Source: Budorcas taxicolor (Eukaryota > Chordata > Mammalia > Artiodactyla > Bovidae). Taken from it: DNA of 64,000 nucleotides. Position numbers and translations under genes: made by a program. Shown in pieces: positions 1-11,929 of this stretch. The stretch is taken from positions 56,102,567-56,166,566 of the forward strand of contig NC_068912.1 in the NCBI RefSeq assembly GCF_023091745.1, in the 5' to 3' direction. The notes beneath the pieces were generated by a model. The model saw nothing but the letters and a program-made list of their open reading frames with translations, searched no databases and was not told the DNA's origin. Within the stretch, counting starts at the first letter, position 1. Each line of letters opens with the position of its first letter.

Positions 1-907
1 CTAATCAAATGAACTAGGGTAGAAGGAATGGAGATATATTGTAAGACTCCTATTTATTTCAAATTCTCATTTTGTAGTTTAACCGGTTGTCTGGCATTTC
101 TTGTGAGAAACTTAAAGGGAATTCTAAGCAATGTGGAAGAGTCTACTCCTCAGGAAAGTTTAAGAATAGAATTGATAAATTTGCAAATTGGCATGGGATC
201 TGGACTTCAGAGTAATTAGGCTAGATTTATTTTAAAAATGCTTTTATTAAAATAGAAAGTCTTAATTCTACTGGACTTAGATACATATTTTCTGGGACAG
301 TAGCTGATGGAGAAAAATTGTGAAGAAATTTGGCATGCATGAATTAAATCTGTCTGCAGCATGGGCTTTGAAAGTTAATAATCCAAACTGCTGCGTTCAT
401 TTGTGTGTATAAATGTGTGCATGTCTAGCCTGTATTTTAAGTGGTAGTTTATCTGGGTCAGCCAAACAGGGCTGTTCTGTGTCAGACCTTCAATACTTTA
501 AGACTTAAAAAAAAAAAAAAAAACTGGTCTAACAATTATAATCTGCTCTCTATCAAAAAAACAGACTAACGAATGTGATTGGGTTCACCCCATTATGGCA
601 TCCTAATATCTAAAGTAATGTTTAACTCAACACTTTAAAAGGTAAATGAAGGGTGAGAGAAAAACCATAAAAAAAACTACAAGTTTATGAACTCGTCAAA
701 TTAAATAGATAAATATATAGAGTAAATCCCCTAGAAAGAAAGCATATAGCTCCTAGGTGCCTTTAACATTATCTAACCAGCCCCCAAGCTGTCATTTGAT
801 GCAGACAGTTTTTTCACACAACTCTCACTGCCTAGGTTTTAGTCTCTGATACTATTGACTTGCTGACTCCTTACTCTTTCATATTGGAATGGCTAGAGAG
901 ATTACTA
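1..907. other. Unique AT-rich non-coding sequence
   Basis: No repeat family, exon or RNA gene is recognised. The only low-complexity feature is an A-run of about 17 bases at 507-523. The longest open frame (28-219, 63 codons) resembles no protein I know and is within chance expectation. Confidence 0.6.
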
Positions 908-918
908 TGAGCCAAAGT

Positions 919-1143
919 GCATGCACGTTAAGTCGCTTCAGTTGTGTTCGACTGTTAGCGACCCTATGGACAATAGCCCACTAGGCTCCTCTGTCCAGGT
1001 GATTTTCCCGGCAAGAATACTGGAATGGGTTGCCATGCCCTTCCCCAGGGCATCTTCCCAATCCAGAGATCAAACCCGCATCTCTTGCATCTCCTGCATT
1101 GGCAGGTGGGTTCCTTACCACTAGTGCTACCTGGGAAGCCCCC
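919..1143 (-). mobile_element. Bov-tA SINE
   Basis: Read on the minus strand, the element starts at 1143 with the tRNA-like head (GGGGCTTCCCAGGTAGCACT) and continues into a BovA unit that ends near 919. The flanks carry a perfect 11-bp target duplication, TGAGCCAAAGT, at 908-918 and 1144-1154. This shows a single retrotransposition event and fixes both ends. Confidence 0.92.
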
Positions 1144-1228
1144 TGAGCCAAAGTAGTTTATATACGTATCAGCTAAATTTGGACCCTCTGAGATAGGGGT
1201 ATTATTATCTTCTGGCATATAGTAAGCA

Positions 1229-1624
1229 CGCCGAAGAATCGATGCTTTTGAACTGTGGTGTTGGAAAAGACTCCTGAGAGTCCATTGGACTGCAAGGAGA
1301 TCCAACCAGTCCATTCTAAAGGAGATCAGCCCTGGGTGTTCTTTGGAAGGACTGATGCTAAAGCTGAAACTCCAGTACTTTGGCCACCACATGCAAAGAG
1401 CTGACTCATTGGAAAAGACTCTGATGCTGGGAGGGATTGGGGGCAGAAGGAGAAGGGGACGACGAAGGATGAGATGGCTGGATGGCATCACCGACTTGAT
1501 GGACATGAGTCTGAGTGACCTCTGGGAGTTGGTGATGGACAGGGAGGCCTGGCGTGCTGCAATTCATGGGGTCGCAAAGAGTTGGACACAACTGAGTGAC
1601 TGAACTGAACTGAACTGAACTGAA
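1229..1624 (+). mobile_element. BovB LINE 3' fragment (ART2A-type)
   Basis: This is a 5'-truncated copy of the BovB 3' end. It encodes the end of the C-terminal region (frame 1343-1603, containing RRRRGRRRMRWLDGITD) and finishes in a (TGAAC)n tail at 1600-1624. Five bases (AAGCA) flank both ends, too few to call a target duplication firmly. It is a dead fragment with no reverse transcriptase motif. Confidence 0.93.
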
Positions 1625-1859
1625 GCAGTCAGAAATGATGGCAAAAATTGAAACACAAAGATATTAGGCAGGTGCCCAGGAATAATCATCTAGGAAATGG
1701 AAAGTCTCACTACAACCCAAGTAGTCTAGCTTCAGAGCTTGGGTTCATCACCACCATGCAATTCTATGCTCTGCAGGGCTGCTGGGTGATGAAAGTGTAC
1801 AAATTTGCTTCATGAAAACAGAGTTCATCCCCTGTATGTTTGCTGAACTACCATTTAGA

Positions 1860-2030
1860 AAGAGATTTTAGACCTGAATCCAGAGATCTGGTTTCTAGTA
1901 ACAACTCTGCCAGACTAGACACAGGACACGAAACATGTTATCACCTCTCAACTCTTCAGTTTCCTCAACTATAAAATGAGAGAGAGGGATGCTAGATGAT
2001 TTTAAGATCCCTTTCAGCTGAAACATTTTA
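1860..2030 (+). repeat. MIR SINE fragment
   Basis: The order of blocks matches the MIR core and 3' part on the plus strand: 'gatctggttt', 'aactctgcca', 'tcagtttcctcaactataaaatgagagag', then a decayed 3' end. Divergence is high, as expected for this old mammalian family. Confidence 0.6.
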
Positions 2031-2853
2031 TGAGTTTGTTTCTTCTATTACCTGTTCGTGTCTCTAGCACTTTTTAAAAGTTTGAGTAATTGGCTTCTGA
2101 ACCGATTTGTGCACTGCAAAACAGTAGATGATACTTTGCAGGGGTATTGAAGTGACTGCCTGTGTCTCTGTGCACTGTGCTCTTCCAGGGACTCAGTGTC
2201 TAGAGTGGAAGCAAACGTAAACAAATGGTGCAAGAGAGGACTAGCGCAGCCTCCTTACCCGAGGGGGATTTGTGCAAGAGGAAGCCACTTAACATGAATC
2301 CACTTTAAATGGGGCCATATTTTCACAGGAATATTCTATCATAACTTCATATCAAAAAAGAATCTAAAATGGATGAAAATAAGTATAGTATTTTGTCATA
2401 ATAACACAGTTTCATGCCACTGCCAATGAAACCAAAATGTGTGATTTATCGATGTGAAGCCCAGTAACTTTAAAGACTGATGCTAAACATGGTTGTTGTT
2501 TCTTTTTTTTTGTAAAGTTACAGTTTTGATTATATTTCCAACTAGTTTTAATTCTTAAAATAAACAAGGAATGAATCAAATGTTTGCTCTTGAGGTAACA
2601 TTTTTCCAACAATTTTTATGGTAGCCTGATTAAACAACCTTTATTTCAAATTTGACCCTCTAAGTGATCATAAAATAAAATAATTTATGCGATATTCAGG
2701 GCGCTTCAGTTTTCCTAGACACATATATTAATCCTTAAATACCAGTATCATTTTCATTTAAGGTTTCATTTGTTGCTCTCTTCCATTTCTCTTCTTTAAT
2801 TGCTAACATACATTTTTACATGATTCTCAACTCTCATGGTTTTGCTAGTCATT
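2031..2853. other. Unique non-coding sequence
   Basis: No repeat or exon is recognised. Short T-runs occur near 2500-2512. Open frames on either strand stay below 70 codons and look like chance frames. Confidence 0.5.
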
Positions 2854-2866
2854 CAGAGAGTTATTT

Positions 2867-3143
2867 GGAGAAGGCAATGGCACCCCACTCCAGTACTCTT
2901 GCCTGGAAAATTCCATGGACGGAGGAGCCTGGTGGGCTGCAGTCCATGGGGTCGCTGAGAGTTGGACACAACTCAGTGACTTCACTTTCACTTTTCGCTT
3001 TCATGCATTGGAGAAGGAAATGGCAACCCACTCCAGCGTTCTTGCCTGGAGAATCCCAGGGATGGCGGAGCCTGGTGGGCTGCTGTCTATGGGGTCACAC
3101 AGAGCCGGACACGACTGAAGCGACTTAGCAGCAGCAGCAGCAG
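2867..3143 (+). mobile_element. Bov-A2 SINE (dimer)
   Basis: There are two BovA units in tandem. The first starts at 2867 (GGAGAAGGCAATGGCACCCC) and the second at about 3011 (GGAGAAGGAAATGGCAACCC), joined by a C/T/A-rich linker. The element ends in a (CAG)n tail. A 12-bp target duplication, CAGAGAGTTATT, lies at 2854-2865 and 3144-3155. Confidence 0.95.
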
Positions 3144-3155
3144 CAGAGAGTTATT

Positions 3156-3889
3156 AAACATCATCAGCAGCCACTTCGGTTTTTCAGGATTTTCAGTTTC
3201 ACCATATAAAGTATGTTATGTTTGCCGTCTGTGGAACAATGTTTGACATTCAGTGAATTGCTGACCAATGGACACTTAGGCTTGTCTGAAAGGGAGAGAT
3301 CTTGGTCTAAACTTGATAAGGATATTTGTGTCAGAATTAAATCCAAGTGGTCAGTTCATTAGAGGATATTTTCATAATATGTCAAATCTTGCTTCCTATG
3401 CAACTCCATAACTGCAAGTACTCTGGCATCAACACTTAAACACCAGAGATATTTAGTATAATGCAGTAATTATGGCAACCACATTTAATCAGATGTAGAG
3501 ACACATACATTTCATTGATCTGCTTTTACTTGAACACTTAACTGTATTCAAACATATTCACAAGGCTGGACTCTCTTTAATCAAGTAAGTGATTAGTTTA
3601 ATGGCGAAATGTCTTGTATGTGCACCTTTTGGGGCACTACAAGAAAGGTAAGTCTTAGATGTCGCATGTTGCCAAGTAAACTTCAGAAAGCCTCTTTGTC
3701 ATTCACTATCAACCTAAAAATGTCTACATATTTCTATTACATATTTAAGTAAAGAGTATTTATTTAAACTATAATTAAGGTTAATGACACTTCTTTTTCT
3801 TTCAAGGGGCAGATATTCCTTTACCCTCTTAGCAATGATATGATTGCTAGACGTTTGTCTACTGATCACTCACCACCCTTCTCTTGCAC
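3156..3889. other. Unique AT-rich non-coding sequence
   Basis: I recognise no repeat family, exon or structured RNA in this stretch. Confidence 0.5.
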
Positions 3890-4385
3890 TGATCTGTGCC
3901 AGAGGGAACTACGTTTTCCAGGTTCCCTTCCCAACTAACTATGAGGTCGTTTCAGCCAGTGGAGGGACTTAAAGAAGCCTAGAGTGTGGGAAGAAGAGGC
4001 AAGGCAAGGGGAGAAGTTAAGGAATTTCTTCCTCTGATGCCTTCTAAAGGGGCATCTCTCGCTGTGGCTATATTACCTCCATTTCTCCAGCTGCTGTTGA
4101 CACTACCCCTGATTCCAATTCCTGCTCAGGTGCCCCTCCGTGATTCTAATTTCAACTCATTTTCACTAGCTTCAGTCTAAGAACACCAGCTTGTTGTTTC
4201 CTCCAGTCCTCAGGGTGATTGTGTGGCTTCCTGCCACAAGTGATATCCTCTGGGTTGATTCACTATGCCCTAGTTTCTCAGCTCTTCTACCATCAGAATA
4301 ACCCATTTCTTGTATTAAATTCTCTCAAAACACCTACAGTGATTTTATTTTCTTGACTTGATCCCTCACTAATATGATACATACA
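3890..4385 (+). repeat. Probable ancient interspersed repeat, family not identified
   Basis: The layout resembles an old mammalian LTR. It has a purine-rich 5' half, a central CT-rich part, then 'ttaaattctctcaaaacacctacagtgattttattttcttgacttgatccctcactaatatgatac', which is like the 'TTAAATTCTCT...GACTGATAC' ends of several old LTR families. I cannot name the family. RepeatMasker would settle it. Confidence 0.35.
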
Positions 4386-4671
4386 CAATTAGATCCTAGT
4401 GAACTAATAGATAATTTACATGAACCCCTGACTCAAAAGCACTTCATGAAAATTTCCTATCCAAGATTGTTGTGCTTTGAATAGTTGTTCAAATATGCAA
4501 GGGTCATTTACAAATATTCTTTGAAGTGGGAATTATCTCTTTGCATGTACTGTACAAGATGTGAATGTATTAAGGCGAAGAATCACGTCCTGATTTTTCT
4601 AGGAAACATGTTATCACTTCTTTCATTATGTCAGTTTTCCAATCCTCTATTTCAGCTCCTATTTCATTGTA

Positions 4672-4925
4672 CTAGAGCAACATTCCTCTACCTTTGCACT
4701 ATTGACATTTTGGGTTAAATAATTGCTTGTTGAGGTAGGAGAAGGGACACTGTCCTATGTGTCATAGTATGTTTAGCAACGTCTTGACCTCTGTCCACTA
4801 GACTCCAGTAGCAACCCCCCACTCCCCCTAGTTGCAACAGCCAGAAACGTCTCCAGACATTACTAAATGTCCCCTGGTGGGAGGGGAGGAGGCAAATCCA
4901 TCCTTAATTGAGGAGCACTGTACAA
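4672..4925 (+). mobile_element. MER5A-like hAT-Charlie element
   Basis: The core matches MER5A in order: 'cactattgacattttgggt', 'aataattgcttgttg', 'gggacactgtcctatgtgtcatagtatgtttagca', 'gacctctgtccactaga', 'tctccagacattactaaatgtcccctgg', and a decayed terminal 'ttgaggagcactg'. It is a non-autonomous, long-extinct DNA transposon of placental mammals with no coding capacity. Confidence 0.85.
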
Positions 4926-5359
4926 TAATTATTTGTTTACAAATAGATTTCCTGTCTAGATTAAAAGTTCCTTTATGAAGAAATCATAAGTGGAACATAT
5001 TCTTCACTTGAATATAGTAACTCAAAACTTTACTCAAAACTTTATATAACTATGCACTCAAAACTTTAAGCAATGCATGTGTGGATTAATAAAGTATTAA
5101 TAGCTATATGGATTGATTTTGTCATATCGGCTTTCCTCATAGAAGTTATAAGGGAGATAAAATATACACTGTTATGTATATACTTGAGGTAAAACTAAGA
5201 ACCTTAAAGGCAAATTTTATTAATGTTAGAACTAAATCAGTTTCAGCAGGAATGGTATAATAATGAACACGTTGTTCACATGGTGAGTGTTTTATACTAT
5301 ACTCAAGATGGTCAAAAAATTTATTCTGACATGAGTCTTATAACATCCTCTGTGGTACA
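4926..5359. other. AT-rich non-coding sequence with a short 12-bp tandem repeat
   Basis: The motif ACTCAAAACTTT occurs at 5020-5031, 5032-5043 and 5056-5067, with a decayed copy between the last two, giving a 12-bp period. The rest is featureless. Confidence 0.55.
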
Positions 5360-5460
5360 TAGAAATTCTCACTATTAAAAAAGTGAGAAAACCAGGGCTC
5401 AGAGGGTGACGTGACTTTCTTAAGCTTTTGTACATGAGAATGTGATAGCTAAGATTTGAG
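5360..5460 (-). repeat. MIR fragment (weak)
   Basis: The run 'agtgagaaaaccagggctcagagggtgacgtgactttcttaagc' and the following bases follow the antisense MIR core (gaggaaactgaggctcagagaggttaagtaacttgcc). It is very diverged. Confidence 0.45.
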
Positions 5461-5724
5461 AACGTCTTCTGCCTTCACCCCCATCCCTTTCAGTGCTCTT
5501 CTTTAAAGGTAGAGTTACCTGGGTTCATGTCCTCTAGAAGCTCTCTCCTTCCTGGGCTTGAAGGACTTACTGTCCTCTGGTTCTCTGTCATCTCTACTTT
5601 TTCAGGCTCCATCCTTTACTGCCATCTCTGCCTGGGTCTGCACACTGCCACGCTGACTGCACGTGATTCTTTAGGTCATCTTCTTATGTCAACCACTACG
5701 TGGATGACTCCTGCACACAGGAAC

Positions 5725-5945
5725 TCTGTAGCCAATGCCTGGCTTCAAATCCTGGCTCTCCCACCACTTAGTTTGCTGCTTTGGGAATTATATAACTTCT
5801 TTATACAGCAGTTTTCTTACCTGTAAAATGATGACTGAAACTAAGACCCAACTGATAGTCCTAGGGGAGCTGCAAGGACTACAGTAGTATAATCTATATA
5901 CAATGCTTAGAAAAGTGTCTGGAACTTTGTAAAAGCTTGAAATAT
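5725..5945 (+). repeat. MIR SINE fragment
   Basis: MIR blocks appear in order: 'tggcttcaaatcctggctct', 'ccacttagtttgctg', 'cagttttcttacctgtaaaatgat', 'gcttagaaaagtgtctgg'. Plus orientation. It lies directly before a BovB insertion. Confidence 0.7.
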
Positions 5946-5957
5946 ATTAAGACATAC

Positions 5958-6451
5958 TCAGTTCAGTTCAGTCACTCAGTCGTGTCCGACTCTTGGCGAC
6001 CCCATGAATCGCAGCATGCCAGGCCTCCCTGTCCATCACCAACTCCCGGAGTTCACTCAAACTCATGTCCATCGAGTCAGTGATGCCATCCAGCCATCTC
6101 ATCCTCTGTCATCCCCTTCTCCTCCTGCCCCCAATCCCTCCAGGCATCAGGGTCTTTTCCAATGACTCAACCCTTTGCATGAGGTGGCCAAAGTACTGGA
6201 GTTTCAGCTTCAGCATTAGTCTTTCCAATGAACACCCAGGACTGATCTCCTTTAGAATGAACTGGTTGGATCTCCTTGCAGTCCAAGGGAGTCTCAAGAG
6301 TCTTCTCCAACACAACAGTTCAAAAGCATCAACGGCTCTCAGCCTTCTTCACAGTCCAACTCTCACATCCATACATGACTACTGGAAAAACCATAGCCTT
6401 GACTAGACAGACCTTTGTTGGCAAAGTAATCTCTCTGCTTTTCAACATACT
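5958..6451 (-). mobile_element. BovB LINE 3' fragment
   Basis: The minus strand carries about 0.5 kb of the BovB 3' end, starting within the C-terminal coding region and ending in the (TGAAC)n tail at 5958-5972. Shifts in frame (6109-6315 on minus, for example) show decay. No polymerase motif is included. Confidence 0.93.
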
Positions 6452-6694
6452 AACAAATTAAATAAAGCATATAGGCCTCCTTATCTCTTGGTTATCTCTC
6501 TTCTGAATTCTGAACCCAGAGCAGTAGAGGTGACAGAAAATGGAAGCAGCCCACGGTCAAGTGAGATAGAGACATCAGGAGACAGATAATAAATGATGAA
6601 GAAACTCCAGAAATTTCTTCACTGACTCATCTAAATACAGATTTTCTCTCTCCCTCTGTTTGCTTCTGTCTCTAACAAGCCGCTATTGTTTTAC

Positions 6695-6870
6695 TTAGCA
6701 CCCTACACTGTCATTTGTGTTTAGATGTGTCTTTTCCTTCCAGCCTGTGACACCCTTAACTCAGTGCCTAGGTCATGGTCACGTCTTTATCCTGGGCACC
6801 TAGCAAAGTGCCTGACATGTCGTTAGTACTTAATACATCAATACTGAATGAAAGAATGAATGATCCAATA
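6695..6870 (+). repeat. L2 LINE 3' end
   Basis: It ends in the typical L2 3' sequence, 'cacctagcaaagtgcctgacatgtcgttagtacttaatacatcaatactgaatgaaagaatgaatga', preceded by diverged 'gtctttatcctgg'. Plus orientation. Confidence 0.7.
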
Positions 6871-8428
6871 AACGAGTATGCATAGCTTTAGAAATGCAGG
6901 TCAGTATGTGTGATTGTCAGAAATCTGTAGCCATGCCTTAGAGAAGCACTCAACAACCAGTTCTTGTCCCTTGGAAACACTCATACACTAACTGCTGCTT
7001 AAGAGCTCTAGCAAACCTGTAGCCTGGGTCACAGCCTTTTTATCTCCAGCTCTTTCAGAAACCTTTGTTATTTTTTTCTAAGTTTTAGTACTTTCTGTTC
7101 CACATCAGTTTTCTTTCTCTGCTCCTGATGCTTCCTAGTATTTCACAACCATACTGTGATGTCTTGTCTATGTGGGGCATAAAAGCCTTTGTAATGGCAT
7201 TGGCTAAATGTAGTGATGCCCAGAGGCAGGAAGCTGGGCTCAGATGCCCTCAGAGAATTCCTCTTAGCATTAAAAGTCCCCGAGGTAGATTTTGACAGTA
7301 GTACTTCTGCATTTGCTACACTTCTGTTAACCAGAGTTTAGTGGTTAAGATCATATCTAAAGAAGGACTGCAGAGAGAAAAATCAGGGCCAGGTAATAAT
7401 TGGTGGACGTCAAACCAAGTGACAAGGAACTGGAAGGAAAAAAGAAATGTCTGTTCTTGTCTTGGCTGGATGAGAAACAAGGAGAGAAGGGAAGAGAAGG
7501 GGCCCATAAAAGATATTTCAATCAGTTTTCTCCACAAATAAACAATTCCACTCTTAATAAAAAGAGGTTTCTTTTGATGATGGCCAGCTAAAGTGGACAT
7601 TCTTTGCAGTAAAGTAGCTTTTAAAACAAATTGAAAGGGTTAGAAGGGCCTAGGAGAATTTATAACTAGCTGTCTTCTGCTTTTATGCCTCTCTAGAATC
7701 ACCATCCTCCAAAATCTCCCCTCTCCCCAACCCAAGGGAAGAGCCAATTTTCATTGGTCTAGATTAGTGTTGAGTGAAGACTTTTTTGGCGTCCAAACCA
7801 GAGCTCAATCTCCCAGTTCAATTTCAGGTTCACAGATCTGGGGGTGATGTTTTGGCTACTGACTTAAATGTGTTAATTTTTTAACACTCACCAGGTCGCC
7901 TTTTGAAGTTAACACCCTTTTAGGGAAAGTAAGGGAAATTCACACCTCTTCAGAAGCAACCGTTTTCAGAAGATTTACAAGAGCGTAGTGTATGTTGATC
8001 CATGTTGAAACTCATCACTTGGAAAAAAGCATAAAAGTTCACTCTGGAAAAATTTTTTTGAAGATCACATATATAAAGAATGAGTTTATTTATTTGTTAA
8101 AAATATTTATAAAAGGCACAGCAAAAGACTTTCCTATGCTGGAAATTGCAGGGATACAAAAGTTACTTCTCAAGGAACCTGAGGTCTCAGTAGAGTCATT
8201 GGACTTTTATACATACTGGCTGTCTTCTCCACCAGATTCCTGCAGGCAGACTTTCTTACACGCCTCTATTTTATTTATTTATTTTTTTATTTCTAGCCTT
8301 AGGCCAGAGCGTCTAAAGAATACCCTTAATAAATGTGATTGATTGCCATTCTAAGTCCTGAGAAATTCAGGAAAATTTTTTCTGACTCGCCTTTGTACTT
8401 GTTCTGGTAAGTCAAAAGATATCATGCA
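6871..8428. other. Unique non-coding sequence
   Basis: No repeat family is recognised over about 1.5 kb apart from a (TTTA)n-like T-rich tract near 8270-8295. The frame at 7992-8342 (116 codons) has low-complexity Leu/Lys/Phe composition and no domain, so I do not treat it as a gene. Confidence 0.5.
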
Positions 8429-8850
8429 GGCCAACAAGACATGAAAAGATGTCCAACATCATTAATTATCAGAAAATGCAAGTCAAAACCACATGAGAAA
8501 CCACTTCATATTCATTAGGATATCAAAAAAGAAAAAAAAAAAAAAAACAGAAAATTACAAATATTGGCAAGGATGTGAAGAACCTGGAACCCTTGTACCC
8601 TGTTTGTATAAATTTAAAATAATGCCACTTCCATGGAAAACAGTAAGTCAGTTTCTCAAAAATATAAAAATATAATTACCATATAAGCCATCTATTTCAT
8701 GTCTGGGGATATACACAACAAACATGAAGGCAGACACTCAGATATTTGTATGCCTGTGTTCATAGCAGCATTATTTGTAATTGCCAAAAGTGAAAGCAGC
8801 TCCACCATTCATCAGTATGAATGGGTAAGCAAAATATGGTATATACATAC
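8429..8850 (+). mobile_element. L1M LINE 3' end, first part
   Basis: The sequence follows the end of L1 ORF2 and the 3' UTR: 'gccaacaagacatgaaaagatgtccaacatcatta', 'aatgcaagtcaaaaccac', 'ggcaaggatgtgaagaacctggaacccttgta', 'ttaccatataagcca', 'catagcagcattatttgtaattgcc'. An A-run of 16 sits at 8532-8547. The element continues at 9019 after a SINE insertion. Confidence 0.88.
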
Positions 8851-9018
8851 ACACAGACCTGGGTTCAATCCCTGGGTTTGGAAGATCTCCTGGAGAAGGA
8901 AATGGCAACCCACTCCAGCATTCTTGCCTGGAAAATCCCATGGACGGAGGAATCTGGTAGGCTATAGTCCATGGGATCGCAAAGTCAGACACGACTAAGC
9001 GACTTCACTTTCACTTTC
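8851..9018 (+). mobile_element. Bov-tA SINE nested in L1 (5'-truncated head)
   Basis: It contains the B-box region of the tRNA-like head (CCTGGGTTCAATCCCTGGGT) and a complete BovA unit ending in (CACTTT)n. It interrupts the L1 exactly. A 6-bp duplication, ACATAC, lies at 8845-8850 and 9019-9024, and removing the SINE restores the L1 phrase 'gtatatacatacaatggaatattattcagc'. Confidence 0.9.
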
Positions 9019-9392
9019 ACATACAATGGAATATTATTCAGCTTTAAAGAGTAGAGAAATCCTGATATCTACTACAACATGGATGAACTTCAAACTTCAT
9101 ACTAAGTAAAAGAAGCCAGTCAGAAAAAGACAATGCATAATTCCATTTTTATGTGGTGCCTGGAGTTGTCAAACTCATAGAGAATTCACAGGAATAGAAT
9201 GGTAGTTGTCAAAGTCTGAGGTAAGAGGGGAGATGGTTAATGGGTACAAGTTTCAGTTTTGCAACATGAAAAGGATTCTGGGGATTGGTTCCACAAAAAT
9301 ATGTATATACTTAGCATTACTGAATCGTATACTTAAAAATGATGGGAATAGCAAATTTCATATTATATTTCTCTTACTACAACTAAAAAAAA
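9019..9392 (+). mobile_element. L1M LINE 3' end, second part
   Basis: This is the continuation of the L1 broken by the SINE before it: 'caatggaatattattcagctttaaagag', 'catggatgaacttcaaacttc', then the 3' UTR ending in an A-run near 9386-9393. Confidence 0.88.
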
Positions 9393-10919
9393 GCTTTCAT
9401 CCTAAATCATGAATGAAGCAGTTATGCAAGTACAGTGCAGAAGGGTGTCCTAATTCCCTCTGGATTCTTATACGTGAATTATGTAGGTCACAAATATGAT
9501 ATCACTCTTATTTTTAGGAGCTGCAATATTGGAATTGTATCAATTTCAGAGTCCATTAACTTTTGATAACCAGGGTGGTTAGTGATATATAGTAGATTCT
9601 TTGTGTAGATAGCGTTCAGGTGTATGGACCCCACCCCACCATGTGTACATTAAATATGATGATGCTTAAAGAAAGTTAAGGCACACATTAAATAGTAAGG
9701 GAGTAATAATGTCTGTTCTTTTACAGTGAAGAGCCAAGAACTCTTGTGATGTACATGCATCACAGCAAACATGGCAAATATTTAGTAGTAGAATGTTCAT
9801 TTTGTCCATAATACTTATCTCTAAAGTGAGGCCTTGAGAAAACACGGCTCTATTTCTCCACTGCTCTCTTCATTGTGCACTTCTCAGGTTGTTTTCAATT
9901 AGTCACTTCAATGCAGCATTGTGACCCTAAAATAGGAGACATCGTCGTAAATAATATAGCAGGGAATTTGAAGAGTATATACTACTAGAGAAGAACTTTT
10001 CTCCTTCGCAGTCCCTTTTTTTTTTTTAAGAAAAAATAATCCCTAAACACTGTGATGAACTGTTTTATGTCTGTACTGTCTGCAGGAGGAAGATGTGGAA
10101 TTAAGGAGAGCTATAAAATATAAAGACTCTAGACATGCATATGATTATCCATATTAAATTGAAGTAAATTTACTTTATATTGCTCACTGTGCGTTTTTCA
10201 CTTGCAAAACAAGATTTTACCCCCATCGCTCTTTTCAGTTTTCACAAATCCAAATGACTGGGAAGATTTGGGATCTCAAAGCAAGTTCTGTTTGCTTTTA
10301 TATTTTCAATATGCTAGATTAGACTTTGTTATAAAGGTAATTAATTCAAAATAATTAAAATGGATTGGCTTTTAAACTCTTCCTCCCTCAGCTGAAGGAA
10401 AAAGCAGACAGTCAAAATATCTGCATAGTTTGGGTCAAATCCTTCTTGGTCAAAAATTTGTGAAGAACAGGTTTTCTTGAAATATATACAAACACAAATA
10501 TATATACATGTAGATTTATACTTATGTATGTACATATATGTATATACACAAATATATTAGTTTGTTTCCCATCTATAGAAACCAAGACATTGATACTTAT
10601 ATCCCATCAGTTGCAGATATTTTTAGGAATTCATATCAGTGACCTTAGAATTTTTCTTTTTCTTCAAAGCATTTTCTTACCAGTTTCCAAGTAGTCACCA
10701 TCCCATTTGGTCATTTTGGGTCTATCACTATCTTAATTTAGGATCGAATTATTTCTCCATTCAGATCAGTGTAGTCATATTTCTGACTCTAGGATTACTT
10801 CAACCAATATATAATTTTTAGTGGTGCAAAATTAATCTATTTAATCACCTGGTTTTCAACACGCCCTTTTCTGGCTCATAAAATTCCAATGGTCTAAATA
10901 CCCCATTACATTTAGTCCA
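9393..10919. other. Unique AT-rich non-coding sequence
   Basis: A T-run lies near 10017-10028. An alternating TATG/TACA simple-sequence patch lies at about 10485-10556. No coding or RNA signal is recognised. Confidence 0.5.
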
Positions 10920-11131
10920 GCTCCCGAGTCTTTGAAGTTCTCCTCAATCTGGACTTAGCTAGTCTCCCCAGGTTCACTTCCTACTGTCTTCCCTGAACTT
11001 TCACTTCCAACCACACTTGGCTTTTTGTAGTTTTCAAAATACTTTCTCCTGTGCTTCTGCTACCTCACCCATGTGGAACTCAAGTCCCAGTTCATTGCCT
11101 ACTAATTATTTCTTCAGAAACGAAATCAAAT
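10920..11131 (+). repeat. L2 LINE fragment, first part
   Basis: The weakly conserved L2 3' region reads 'accacacttggctttttgtagttttcaaa', 'cttctcctgtgcttctgctacctcac', 'gaaatcaaatgctatctct'. It is interrupted by a Bov-tA and resumes at 11336. Confidence 0.5.
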
Positions 11132-11335
11132 GCTATCTCTGTAGCTCAGAAGGTAAAGAATCTGCCCGCAATGCAAGAGACCTGGTTCGATCTCTGGGTC
11201 AGGAAGATCCCCTGGAGAAAGGAATGGCAACCCACTGCAATATACTTGCCTGGAGAATCCCATAGACAGAGAAGCCTGGTGATCTACAGTCTAGGAGGTA
11301 GCAAAGAGTCAGACATGACTGAGCAACCAACACTA
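11132..11335 (+). mobile_element. Bov-tA SINE
   Basis: A tRNA-like head with A-box-like 'tagctcagaaggtaaagaatc' and B-box-like 'tggttcgatctctgg' is followed by a BovA unit (11213-11325). It lies inside an L2 fragment. I found no clean target duplication. Confidence 0.88.
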
Positions 11336-11575
11336 CACTACCTTCCTTACCATGTTGAATGAAAATGATGCCTCTCTCTTCTAAATTTCTGAATCAAGAC
11401 TCTCCTCTCACATGTTACTGACACTTGAGATGCTTTATACCTTAACTTTTTGCATATGCTCTCTTAGCACTCAGTTTTTCCAGGAGCTCTGCTCCTGGAC
11501 ATTCTTATAGGACCTCATGCTTTGTGCTTTATATAGTAAATACTTATTGATAAAATATGTTTGGTTTATTCAATT
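11336..11575 (+). repeat. L2 LINE fragment, second part
   Basis: Continues from 11131 with diverged L2 tail sequence ('tagtaaatacttattgataaaatatgtttgg'). Assignment is by order and general similarity only. Confidence 0.4.
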
Positions 11576-11659
11576 TCCATAGTTTATCGAATAAATTTGT
11601 CAAATCAATCAAATTTACAGTAGATAAGAAATATCATGCATGGATTATTTAACCAGCAT

Positions 11660-11870
11660 AGCAAATTCAGGAATCATTTATTGAAACGCTTGCTTTGTTC
11701 AAGCACAGCCTAGTTGTTGGGAGATAGAGGCTCTAACAAAGGAACTCCAGGCCATCAGAGGAACTGAGTCAGGAAGCCAATACCCAAGGACTAGCTGCCG
11801 GTATGGATCCTTGACTCCAGCTAAGATAGGCCCCCTGCCCTCATAGAGCCACATCGAAGAAGAGAGTAAG
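11660..11870 (-). repeat. L2 LINE fragment
   Basis: The antisense L2 3' end is visible as 'tcatttattgaaacgcttgctttgttcaagcacagcctagttgttgggagat', and further in 'ggccccctgccctcatagagcc'. Spacing suggests an internal indel. Confidence 0.5.
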
Positions 11871-11929
11871 TTGTAGCTTTTGTCATTCCTTTGAACCAGG
11901 CAATGTCCATTAAATACGGAACACAAACA

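Noticed and set aside
5020..5068. Regular short repeats that could suggest an array
   Set aside because: 12-bp period with no spacers and in a mammalian genome. Simple tandem repeat, not CRISPR.
7992..8342. 116-codon plus-strand open frame
   Set aside because: Low-complexity sequence with a T-rich end and no family resemblance.
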